From Actinomyces mediterranea (GTDB taxonomy: Bacteria > Actinomycetota > Actinomycetes > Actinomycetales > Actinomycetaceae), in NCBI RefSeq assembly GCF_900155595.1, contig NZ_FTPB01000004.1, positions 186,001-250,000 on the forward strand: DNA of 64,000 nt. The letters are read 5' to 3'. This document shows, one piece after another, positions 25,431 through 32,969 of this stretch; position 1 is the stretch's first letter; the number at the start of each line of letters is the position of its first letter. The notes beneath the pieces were generated by a model. It made no database searches and was not told the origin of the DNA. It was given only the letters and a program-made list of their open reading frames with translations. The translations under genes and the position numbers were made by a program.

Positions 25431-27113
25431 GTGGCTGAGTACATCTACCAGATGATCAAGGCTCGTAAAGCGCATGGGGACAAGGTGATCCTCGATGACG
25501 TCAGCATGTCATTCTTCCCGGGCGCCAAGATCGGCATGGTCGGCCCCAATGGCGCCGGCAAGTCGTCGATCCTGAAGATCATGGCCGGTTTGGATGAGCC
25601 GAGCAACGGCGAAGCGCGTCTGACCCCCGGATACACCGTCGGCATCCTCGAGCAGGAGCCTATGCTCGACGAGTCGCTCACCGTCATTGAGAATGTGCGC
25701 CTCGGTGCGGCCGAAATCTTTTCCAAGCTCGCGCGCTTCAATGAGATCTCTGAGGAGATGGCGAATCCGGACGCCGATTTCGATTCCCTCATGGATGAGA
25801 TGGGCACACTACAAGATGCCCTCGACGCCGCGAACGCCTGGGACATCGATTCCCAGCTGGAGCAGGCGATGGATGCTCTGCGCTGCCCTCCCGCCGACCA
25901 GTCGGTCAGCGTTCTCTCCGGCGGCGAGCGTCGCCGGGTCGCACTGTGCCGCCTGCTCATCGAGGCCCCGGACTTGCTCCTGCTCGACGAGCCCACGAAC
26001 CACTTGGACGCCGAGTCCGTCCTGTGGCTGGAGAAGCACCTGTCGACCTACCCGGGCGCCGTCATCGCCGTTACCCACGACCGCTACTTCCTCGATCACG
26101 TCGCCGGCTGGATCGCCGAAGTTGACCGCGGGCATCTGTACCCCTACGAGGGCAATTACTCGACCTATCTCGAGACGAAGGAGAAGCGCCTCGAGGTCCA
26201 GGGGCACAAGGACGCCAAGCTCGCCAAGCGCCTCAAGGAAGAGCTCGAATGGGTCCGGTCGAATCCGAAGGGCCGTCAGGCCAAGTCGAAGGCCCGTCTC
26301 GAGCGTTACGAGGAGATGGCCGCTGAGGCGGAGCGCACGCGCAAGCTCGATTTCGAAGAGATCCAGATCCCGCCGGGCCCGCGCCTGGGGTCCGTGGTCC
26401 TCGAAGCATCGGGACTCAAGAAGGGCTTCGGGGATCGTCCCCTCATCAATGGCCTGTCCTTCTCGCTGCCTCGCAACGGCATTGTCGGCATCATCGGTCC
26501 CAATGGCGTCGGCAAGACGACCCTGTTCAAGACGATCGTCGGCCTTGACTCCCTTGACGAGGGCGAGCTCACTATCGGTGAGACGGTGAAGATCTCTTAC
26601 GTCGATCAGAATCGTGTGGGCATCGACCCGGATAAGTCCCTGTGGGAGGTCGTCTCCGATGGACTGGACTTCATTCAGGTCGGCAATGTGGAGATGCCGT
26701 CGCGCGCCTATGTGTCCGCTTTCGGTTTCAAGGGCCCGGATCAACAAAAGCCCGCGGGCGTCCTGTCCGGCGGCGAGCGCAACCGTCTCAACCTGGCCCT
26801 GACCCTCAAGCAGGGCGGCAATCTGCTGCTCCTCGATGAGCCGACGAACGACTTGGATGTCGAGACGCTCGGCTCCCTGGAGAATGCTCTGCTTCAGTTC
26901 CCCGGATGCGCCGTCGTGATCACCCATGATCGGTGGTTCCTCGATCGCGTCGCCACGCACATTCTCGCGTGGGAGGGCACCGAGGAGGATCCTGCGAAGT
27001 GGTACTGGTTCGAGGGCAACTTCGAGTCTTATGAGAAGAACAAGATCGAGCGACTCGGCGCCGACGCCGCCACCCCCCACCGAGTCACCCACCGAAAGCT
27101 CACGCGCGACTGA
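25431..27113 (+). CDS. ettA: Energy-dependent translational throttle protein EttA (ABC-F)
   Basis: This 560-residue ABC-F ATPase binds the ribosomal E site and gates entry into elongation according to the ATP/ADP balance. It has two ATPase domains with Walker A GPNGAGKSS and GPNGVGKTT, signatures LSGGERRRV and LSGGERNRL, and Walker B LLLLDEPTNHLD and LLLLDEPTNDLD. The P-site tRNA interaction linker lies between them (about residues 245-310, rich in Lys/Arg/Glu). It has no membrane segments. GTG start with GGAGA upstream. The last 12 bases fall inside the first copy of a downstream tandem duplication. EttA is favoured over Uup because it lacks the C-terminal coiled coil. Confidence 0.94.
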   Translation: MAEYIYQMIKARKAHGDKVILDDVSMSFFPGAKIGMVGPNGAGKSSILKIMAGLDEPSNGEARLTPGYTVGILEQEPMLDESLTVIENVRLGAAEIFSKLARFNEISEEMANPDADFDSLMDEMGTLQDALDAANAWDIDSQLEQAMDALRCPPADQSVSVLSGGERRRVALCRLLIEAPDLLLLDEPTNHLDAESVLWLEKHLSTYPGAVIAVTHDRYFLDHVAGWIAEVDRGHLYPYEGNYSTYLETKEKRLEVQGHKDAKLAKRLKEELEWVRSNPKGRQAKSKARLERYEEMAAEAERTRKLDFEEIQIPPGPRLGSVVLEASGLKKGFGDRPLINGLSFSLPRNGIVGIIGPNGVGKTTLFKTIVGLDSLDEGELTIGETVKISYVDQNRVGIDPDKSLWEVVSDGLDFIQVGNVEMPSRAYVSAFGFKGPDQQKPAGVLSGGERNRLNLALTLKQGGNLLLLDEPTNDLDVETLGSLENALLQFPGCAVVITHDRWFLDRVATHILAWEGTEEDPAKWYWFEGNFESYEKNKIERLGADAATPHRVTHRKLTRD

Positions 27114-27256
27114 ACCGAGTCGCCGAAGCGCGTGCGGTTCGAGCGCGAGGTGATGGAAGCGCGCCGTAGGGCGTGGTCCCGAATACGCGCGACTGAACCG
27201 AGTCGCCGAAGCGCGTGCGGTTCGAGCGCGAGGTGATGGAAGCGCGCCGTAGGGCG
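27102..27256. repeat. Tandem duplication, two 72-base copies at 83-base period
   Basis: Bases 27102-27173 recur without change at 27185-27256, separated by 11 bases. The first copy includes the last codons and TGA stop of ettA, so the event duplicated the end of the gene without altering its product. The 72-base unit lies between ettA and a strong hairpin shared with tesB. Confidence 0.9.
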
Positions 27257-27279
27257 GCCGACAGCATGTCGGCCGCCCT
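27251..27279. terminator. Strong bidirectional hairpin between ettA and tesB
   Basis: AGGGCGGCCGACA pairs perfectly with TGTCGGCCGCCCT around a GCA loop (13-bp stem). It stands between two convergent genes. There is no U-run on either strand, so termination may rely on the stem or on Rho. Confidence 0.65.
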
Positions 27280-27293
27280 GTCGGCATCTGCGG

Positions 27294-28268
27294 TTATGCG
27301 GGTGAGACGCGCAGTTCTCCAGTCCCCGGATCGACTCCGAATCCCCAGCGTCCTGAGCCGTGCTGGCCCTGACCGGGAATACGCAGCATCCCCTGTTGCT
27401 CCGCTTCAGCGACGAGCGAACCGGATCGGGTGAAGACCCTCGTCCTCGCGAGCGTCCTCCCATTGTTGACGTTCGTACATTCGCCGTCGAAGAGCAGCCA
27501 TTCGTTGATGTCGACATCGCGATGGAACCACATGGCGTGGTCGAGGGATGCAGCTGACATTCCAGGTGTCATCCACGACAGGCCGGTGACCCTCATCGCG
27601 GGTTCAAACATCACCTGGTCGATGATGTAGGCGAGGAGCGCTCGGTGGACGTCTTGGCTCGCCTCTCGGGGCACATCGGCCCGGGGCTTCATCCACAACT
27701 GCTGTCGGTTCCCCCTCGATGGGTCGGGACTCGTATACAGCGATTGCTGGACGTGGCGGACATCGAAGGCGGTCGTCTTGCCGAGGAAACGGCCGACGGG
27801 GTGATCCATGGCGCGGAAGATCTCGAGTGCGGAGTCGAGATCTTCGGGTTGGACGATGCTCGGGGCTTGCGGAGCGAAGGCGAGACCGCCCTCGGGCCCC
27901 TGATAGGACGCGAGGAGTGCGAGGATTTCCTTGCCCTCCTGACTGCAGATGACGCGCCTGGAGGAGAATGAGCGTCCGTCGCGGATCCTCTCGACTTGGA
28001 GGACGAAGGGGAGCTCTGGGTCTCCTCCGCGCAGGAAGTATGCGTGGAAGGAGTGGGGGAGGCGCTCGTGGGTCGCGGCGGTGTCCTCCATCGTCGCCGC
28101 TGCCGCGAGGAGGGCTTGGGCGATGACTTGGCCGCCGTAGACCCTGCGGACCTGGGGAAGGGAATGACCGACGAAGATATCATCGCCCGCATCTTCAAGG
28201 CACAGGATGCGCAGGACTGATGCCACAGGCTCAGTGGAAATCAGGGGGACGGATACGGGAGCGGTCAT
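27294..28268 (-). CDS. tesB: Acyl-CoA thioesterase II
   Basis: This 324-residue double hot-dog protein matches TesB. The N-terminal half has RRVYGGQVIAQALLAA and LPHSFHAYFLRGGDPELPFVLQVERIRDGRSFSSRRV. The C-terminal half has the catalytic region ASLDHAMWFHRDVDINEWLLFD, with the Asp of SLDHAMWFH and later Thr/Gln residues of the triad. It hydrolyses acyl-CoA to free fatty acid and CoA; chain preference is not visible. The start was set at MTAPVSVP, since upstream sequence lacks family similarity. No clear ribosome-binding site is seen. It is divergent from the PTS EIIB gene. Confidence 0.92.
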   Translation of the reverse strand: MTAPVSVPLISTEPVASVLRILCLEDAGDDIFVGHSLPQVRRVYGGQVIAQALLAAAATMEDTAATHERLPHSFHAYFLRGGDPELPFVLQVERIRDGRSFSSRRVICSQEGKEILALLASYQGPEGGLAFAPQAPSIVQPEDLDSALEIFRAMDHPVGRFLGKTTAFDVRHVQQSLYTSPDPSRGNRQQLWMKPRADVPREASQDVHRALLAYIIDQVMFEPAMRVTGLSWMTPGMSAASLDHAMWFHRDVDINEWLLFDGECTNVNNGRTLARTRVFTRSGSLVAEAEQQGMLRIPGQGQHGSGRWGFGVDPGTGELRVSPA

Positions 28269-28311
28269 GCCACTATTGTTCACCACCGCGTTGGAATCGT
28301 CGTGGCATGCG

Positions 28312-28340
28312 TTGCCCGGCACGTCTGTCATCGTTAGACT
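28312..28340 (+). promoter_or_regulatory. Promoter of the first PTS EIIB gene
   Basis: TTGCCC (28312-28317) and TAGACT (28335-28340) are spaced by 17 bases, about 38 bases before the ATG of the EIIB gene. Confidence 0.6.
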
Positions 28341-28377
28341 GTGGCCCGGATCGCATGAGACGGGAAGGGGATTCGTG

Positions 28378-28623
28378 ATGGATGCGGCTCGCGCGCTCGT
28401 AGAGGCGCTCGGGGGCGGTGACAATATCGTCGGCATCGAGCCGTGCTCGCTGCGAATCCGCGTCGAGGTTGTCAGCCAGCTCCCCGTTCGCGAGGACGAT
28501 CTGCGCATTCCCTGCGTCCTTGCCGTCCTTCGCTCAGGTCCGGTCGTCCAAATCATCGCAGGCGCGGATTCCGATGAGATCGCGGGCAAGATGAAGGAGA
28601 TCATCGGCGGGGACGAGCCGTGA
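28378..28623 (+). CDS. PTS EIIB domain protein (glucose/GlcNAc family)
   Basis: This 81-residue stand-alone EIIB carries the phosphorylatable cysteine Cys23 in GIEPCSLRIRVEV, the family's CxTRLR-like site. In a PTS, EIIB takes phosphate from EIIA and gives it to the sugar bound by EIIC. It aligns with the second EIIB in the window (LEALGG-x-DNI, then Cys23), but its later half differs. AAGGGG lies 7 bases before the ATG. It is upstream of malQ on the same strand. No EIIC gene is in the window, so it must work with an EIIC elsewhere or have a regulatory role. Confidence 0.8.
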   Translation: MDAARALVEALGGGDNIVGIEPCSLRIRVEVVSQLPVREDDLRIPCVLAVLRSGPVVQIIAGADSDEIAGKMKEIIGGDEP

Positions 28624-28741
28624 AAGACGCACCATTGAGGAGTGATGACGTGACGAACTGCACGGACATCTCAATGTCATCTTCTTCTCTTCGCTCCTAA
28701 GATGGGAGATCAACACGAAATCAATCGAAGGAGCAGGATTC

Positions 28742-30889
28742 GTGGATTCGAGTGCCCCCGCAGCTGATGATCTGGATAAGTTGCGCCTCCTCGCGGACCG
28801 CAACGGAGTGGGAACATTCCTGTGGGACTGGTACGGCAATAAGAAGGATGTCGGGGCGCGTTCACTGCTCGCCGTCCTCGAATCGCTCGGCCTTCCCGTC
28901 ACCCAGGACGCCACCGTCGCCGATGTTGATAACGCCCTGCGCGTGACCGAGGATCGAATCTGGCGCCGCACACTCCCCGCGACGCTCATCGCGCGCGAGG
29001 GGAGTCGTCGCGACTTCCCGGTCCATGTGCCCGACGGGTCCTGGGTGCGCGTCACGTGGATTCTTGAAGATGGCACCACCGGCGAATGCCCTCAACTCGA
29101 GAACTGGGATCCCGCGCGCAATATCGACGGAAAGTGGATCGGCCGTGCGACCTTTGAAATCCCTGCGCACCTGCCTCTCGGCTATCACCGCGTTGTCGCG
29201 ACCCTCGAAGGCGGCTTCGTCCACTCAACGACACTGATCGTTGTCCCCGATACTCTGACGAACACCCCGCTCAGCGATTCCAAGCGCCGATGGGGCGTCG
29301 CCGTGCAGTTGTACTCCACCCGCTCGCAGTCCTCCTGGGGTATCGGAGACGCCGAGGACCTCGCGAATCTCGCGGCTATCTGCGCCGATAAGGGAGCGGA
29401 CTTCCTCCTCATCAATCCGATCCATGCGTCCTCTCCGGTCGCACCGATGGAGAACTCGCCGTACTTGCCGGTCTCCCGGCGCTGGATCAATCCCGTGTAC
29501 ATCAGGCCGGAGGCGATTACCGAATTCTCGAGCGCACCCGCCGAAACTCAGCGCGCTGTCGAAGAACTGCGCCTCGCCGCGGCGGCGCCGCATGCCGAGA
29601 CCCTCGTCGATCGTGATCGGACGTGGGAGGCGAAGCGCAAGGCCCTCGAACTCATCTTCGCCCTGCCGCGCTGCTACCACAGGGAATCTCAGTTCCATCA
29701 CTTCATGGACATGGGCGGTGATGATCTGCGTAACTTCGCGCTGTGGTGCGCCCTCGCAGAAGTGAATGAGAGCATTATCTTCCCCGAGGAATTCGCGACG
29801 CTCACGAAGCCGACTGCTGACCGTATGCGGCTCGAATTGGCGGATCGCATCGAGTTCTGGCAGTGGTGCCAGTGGATCGCCTCCGAGCAGATGAGGCGCG
29901 TCCACAGGATCTCCAAGGCGGTGGGTATGGACATCGGCATCATGGCGGACCTCGCCGTCGGAGTCCACTCGAGGGGATCCGAGACGTGGACGAATCGCGA
30001 TGTCTTCGCCCCCCGCATGACGGTCGGGGCACCTCCGGACATGTATTCGCAGCAGGGACAGGATTGGTCGGAGCCGCCGTGGTCGCCGAGGGCGCTCGCC
30101 GAATCGGGGTATGCGCCGATTCGCGAAATGGTTCGCGCAGCCCTGACCAACTCCGGGGCAATCCGCATTGACCACATCCTCGGACTGTTCCGTCTGTGGT
30201 GGATCCCCTCGGGGATGGGGGCGCGCAATGGCACCTACGTCTATTACGACCATGAGGCGATGGTCGGCGTTGTCCTCTTGGAGGCACAGCGCGCGGGCGC
30301 CGTTGTTATCGGTGAGGATCTCGGTACGGTCGAGCCCTGGGTCCGCGACTATCTGCGCGACCGCGGCATCCTCGGAACATCGATCCTGTGGTTCGAAAAA
30401 GACTCTGGCGGTTGGCCGCTTCATCCGGGGAACTACCGGCGCGCCTGCCTCGCCGCAGTCAACACGCACGACCTGCCGCCCACGGCCGGATACCTCGCCG
30501 GCATTCAGACGACATTGCGCGCTGAACTCGGACTGCTCGTCGAGGACGTCGCCGATGTTCGCGCTCAGGACCGGTTGGAACTGGAGCAGATGACGGCGCG
30601 TCTGCGTGAATACGGCCTCGTCTCTTCCCCGGAGCCGAGCGAGCGCGAACTCATCGAGGCGTTTCACGAATACGTTGCCAAAACGCCATCCCAACTGGTA
30701 GTCGCCTCACTCGTCGACGCGGTGGGGGATAGGCGCCCGCAAAATTTGCCGGGGACCGACCAGGAGTATCCGAACTGGCGCGTACCGCTGTGCGACTCGG
30801 ATGGCGAGGAGGTCCTCATAGAGGATCTGCCGACCAATGAGCGTCTCATGTCGCTTTTCTCCCGTATTGACGCGCAGATGCGTGATTGA
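28742..30889 (+). CDS. malQ: 4-alpha-glucanotransferase
   Basis: This 715-residue GH77 enzyme transfers glucan chains between malto-oligosaccharides and releases glucose, in maltodextrin or glycogen metabolism. Motifs include IRIDHILGLFRLWWIPSG (nucleophile Asp), VIGEDLGTV (acid/base Glu) and NTHDLPPTAGYL (transition-state Asp). The N-terminal 200 residues hold the beta-rich domain usual in actinobacterial MalQ, with the catalytic barrel beginning near WGVAVQLYSTRSQSSWGIGD. GTG start, with AAGGAG at 8 bases; TAAGAT at 28698-28703 is a probable -10. It sits among PTS components. Confidence 0.95.
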   Translation: MDSSAPAADDLDKLRLLADRNGVGTFLWDWYGNKKDVGARSLLAVLESLGLPVTQDATVADVDNALRVTEDRIWRRTLPATLIAREGSRRDFPVHVPDGSWVRVTWILEDGTTGECPQLENWDPARNIDGKWIGRATFEIPAHLPLGYHRVVATLEGGFVHSTTLIVVPDTLTNTPLSDSKRRWGVAVQLYSTRSQSSWGIGDAEDLANLAAICADKGADFLLINPIHASSPVAPMENSPYLPVSRRWINPVYIRPEAITEFSSAPAETQRAVEELRLAAAAPHAETLVDRDRTWEAKRKALELIFALPRCYHRESQFHHFMDMGGDDLRNFALWCALAEVNESIIFPEEFATLTKPTADRMRLELADRIEFWQWCQWIASEQMRRVHRISKAVGMDIGIMADLAVGVHSRGSETWTNRDVFAPRMTVGAPPDMYSQQGQDWSEPPWSPRALAESGYAPIREMVRAALTNSGAIRIDHILGLFRLWWIPSGMGARNGTYVYYDHEAMVGVVLLEAQRAGAVVIGEDLGTVEPWVRDYLRDRGILGTSILWFEKDSGGWPLHPGNYRRACLAAVNTHDLPPTAGYLAGIQTTLRAELGLLVEDVADVRAQDRLELEQMTARLREYGLVSSPEPSERELIEAFHEYVAKTPSQLVVASLVDAVGDRRPQNLPGTDQEYPNWRVPLCDSDGEEVLIEDLPTNERLMSLFSRIDAQMRD

Positions 30890-30930
30890 GTCTGTACCCG
30901 CCTGTCGCTGCGGCGGATCCCCAGTCCGCG

Positions 30931-31422
30931 TCAGAGCGCGGGTCCTCCGGAGTCATCGGTAATGATGATTTCAGCAATGGGGGTGCGGGCCTTCACGGTG
31001 GTTCCCAGGTCCTCAAGCATGCGGATCGACACACCCGCGGGGATGAGGACGATGATTGGTACGACGACGGAGTGATCACTGGCGCGCGCGGGGCCCAGGT
31101 CCCAGCCGATGAGCGGATCGCAGGCTTTGACCGGAGCGGACTTGTCCGCGTAACGGGTGAATCCCGCCCCCTTCAATTCCACCGTGTCGATGCCCAGGTG
31201 GACGAGGAGCGGAATGGACTCCTCGGAGTGCAGGACGAAGGCATGGGGATGGATGGTGACGATGGAGCCGCCCACCGGCGCACACACATCGAGGCGGGTG
31301 GCATCGTCGGCGGGGGCGAGTGCGAGCCCGGGGCCGACGAGTTCTTCGGCGAAGACTGGATCGGGGACATCGCTCAGTGCGATGAGCGTCCCATCGATCG
31401 GCGCGTGAAGCGTCAGGGGCAC
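30931..31422 (-). CDS. PTS EIIA domain protein (glucose/Crr type)
   Basis: This 163-residue protein is a stand-alone EIIA of the glucose family. It has the beta-sandwich pattern LHAPIDGTLIAL, TIHPHAFVLHSEE and the phosphorylation site LLVHLGIDTVELKG, with His75 as phosphoacceptor and His60 as the neighbouring histidine. It accepts phosphate from HPr and passes it to EIIB, and may also serve in catabolite control. The GTG start lies inside the end of the EIIB gene (10-base overlap), so the two are translated together. It is convergent with malQ. Confidence 0.92.
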   Translation of the reverse strand: MPLTLHAPIDGTLIALSDVPDPVFAEELVGPGLALAPADDATRLDVCAPVGGSIVTIHPHAFVLHSEESIPLLVHLGIDTVELKGAGFTRYADKSAPVKACDPLIGWDLGPARASDHSVVVPIIVLIPAGVSIRMLEDLGTTVKARTPIAEIIITDDSGGPAL

Positions 31423-31649
31423 TTCAGCGCCTCAATGGCATCGACGATGCTCTCCGTTTCCGGGCCCATGACGACTTGGACGGTGTTGGACACGACGATC
31501 ACGCCAAAGGCGCCCGCCTGCCGCAGTGCCGCCTCATCAACGGCGTCACTATCAGTGACATCGACACGGATTCGGGTGATGCATGCTTCGAGGGCGGTGA
31601 TGTTGTCCCACCCGCCAAGCGCCTCAAGAATGGATTCTGCCTGGTTCAT
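31413..31649 (-). CDS. PTS EIIB domain protein (GlcNAc/glucose type)
   Basis: This 78-residue EIIB has its phosphocysteine at Cys23 in LEACITRIRVDVTD, the canonical form. It overlaps the EIIA gene by ten bases, so EIIB and EIIA form a two-gene unit on the minus strand, and the split arrangement implies a separate EIIC gene elsewhere. The substrate is probably glucose or N-acetylglucosamine by family. AGGAGGAT (reverse strand) precedes the ATG. It is paralogous to the EIIB upstream of malQ. Confidence 0.92.
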   Translation of the reverse strand: MNQAESILEALGGWDNITALEACITRIRVDVTDSDAVDEAALRQAGAFGVIVVSNTVQVVMGPETESIVDAIEALKCP

Positions 31650-31714
31650 CGGATCCTCCTAAAAGACCGCCGCAGTAGGATGTGCGTCACATTCAAGGAT
31701 AACGCCTAACCTGC

Positions 31715-32638
31715 CTATTCGCTTTCATGCCGTGAAGTAGGACACGGTGCATTCCGCGATATGGGAGAACTCGCGGCAACGGGGCGCCCGGATCGGATAG
31801 CGGCGGAGGGCGGCGTCAGCCGGACCAGGCCGAGTTCGCGGAGCGCCATTGCGAAGCCGTTCTGCGTGATCGGGGCGGTCACCATATCCGACGCAGCTTT
31901 CACGCCCGGTGTCGCATTCCCCATCGCAACGCCCACTCCTGCGACTTTCAACGCCTCGATATCATTGTCGGAATCTCCAAGGGCGATCGTCTGTTCGATG
32001 TCGAAGCCTAGGTGATCGGTGATGAGGCGCAGCGCGGTCCCCTTCGTTGCGTCTGCCCTAGTGATCTCGATATTGAGGTCGATCCCATTGTCGACGGAGC
32101 CGCGCACCATGGTGAGTCCAGCGGGAAGCGCCTCTTCGATCTCCTCGAAGCGCGCCGATCCGGCGGGGAGGTACGCGGTGCACTTCGATGACGAATCGGG
32201 CAGACCGGGGCGGAAGAACGGGCTGATCAACTGGATGTAGATGCTCCACTCCCTCGCGAAGCCGCTGTCCGCCGCGGAGAAGTAGTCGACGAAGGTGTCG
32301 CAGGGGTGTATCGCGTCGGGCCCCTGCCAAATCCACGTGCCGTCGCGATCAGCGAGAATGTGTGTCACTTCCTGGATCGCACCGGCCCCGATCCGCAGAT
32401 CGCAGAGCAGATCATCGCCCACCTGGACATGTGCGCCCGCGCCGGTGATGACCCCGTTGAAACCGATGTCGTACAGATACGGGTAGAGCTCGGGCAGGGA
32501 TCGTCCGGTGCAGATGAACACCTGATGGCCCCTCGCTTGAGCCTCTCGTACAGCGTTGAGGGCGGATGCGGGAATGGTCTGATCATGACTGATGAGCGTT
32601 CCGTCGAGGTCGGTGAAGATCAGGCGGGGATCAGACAT
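31715..32638 (-). CDS. Cof-type HAD-superfamily phosphatase
   Basis: This 307-residue protein is a HAD hydrolase with a C2-type cap. Motif I is FTDLDGTL (nucleophile and acid Asp), motif II is CTGRS, motif III a Lys in the ATKGTAL segment, and motif IV GDSDNDIEAL. Such enzymes dephosphorylate sugar phosphates and cofactors such as flavin nucleotides or PLP. The last 30 residues are rich in Ser, Pro and Arg and extend beyond the usual end. GGAG precedes the ATG. It lies beside PTS genes and divergent from the GH3 cluster, so a sugar phosphate is a reasonable guess. Confidence 0.9.
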   Translation of the reverse strand: MSDPRLIFTDLDGTLISHDQTIPASALNAVREAQARGHQVFICTGRSLPELYPYLYDIGFNGVITGAGAHVQVGDDLLCDLRIGAGAIQEVTHILADRDGTWIWQGPDAIHPCDTFVDYFSAADSGFAREWSIYIQLISPFFRPGLPDSSSKCTAYLPAGSARFEEIEEALPAGLTMVRGSVDNGIDLNIEITRADATKGTALRLITDHLGFDIEQTIALGDSDNDIEALKVAGVGVAMGNATPGVKAASDMVTAPITQNGFAMALRELGLVRLTPPSAAIRSGRPVAASSPISRNAPCPTSRHESE

Positions 32639-32969
32639 TGATGCTCCATCGGTGGCGGCAGGCACTGGGCGCGCTGCAGGGGTCGGGTTCTATCGGTCGG
32701 TGCAAACAGCGTCCTCTCCACTGTAGAGCTTTCGCATTGTGGATGCAGTGCACCATGAAGCGCAGCACTCGACGAGGGTGCGGACACGGGTTGGTCACGG
32801 TCGTGTAACGGGGTGACAGTTTGTCCGTTGAAATCGACAGATCATGTTGGCGCGGGGGACTGGGGGTGCGGGAGTGAATAGTGTCGGTGGTGTCGGTCGG
32901 CCACGTTGGTGTGTCGGCGCGATCCTTGCACAGATGTCGATGTTGATCTGCAATTTTGAGGAGAATGCG
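32639..32969. other. Regulatory interval upstream of the GH3 cluster
   Basis: This 331-base interval between the divergent HAD and GH3 genes holds no gene that I can support. It contains a LytTR-like direct repeat (32816-32845) and a TAGTGT hexamer (32879-32884) placed as a -10 box about 33 bases further on. A weak -35 would be expected of an activated promoter. The ribosome-binding site GAGGAGA lies at its end. Confidence 0.5.
32816..32845 (+). promoter_or_regulatory. LytTR-type direct repeat upstream of the first GH3 gene
   Basis: ACAGTTTGT (32816-32824) and ACAGATCAT (32837-32845) are direct repeats with a 12-base gap, the AgrA-type layout. They would lie at about -75 to -46 of a start set by the TAGTGT hexamer, which suits activation. 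A LytTR regulator gene is 9.5 kb downstream. Confidence 0.5.

Noticed and set aside
25809-27287. Long minus-strand frame across ettA
   Set aside because: It opposes intact ABC-F motifs and reads through the tandem repeat; composition is that of a shadow frame.
29225-30694. Long minus-strand frame inside malQ
   Set aside because: The GH77 motifs on the plus strand account for the constraint.
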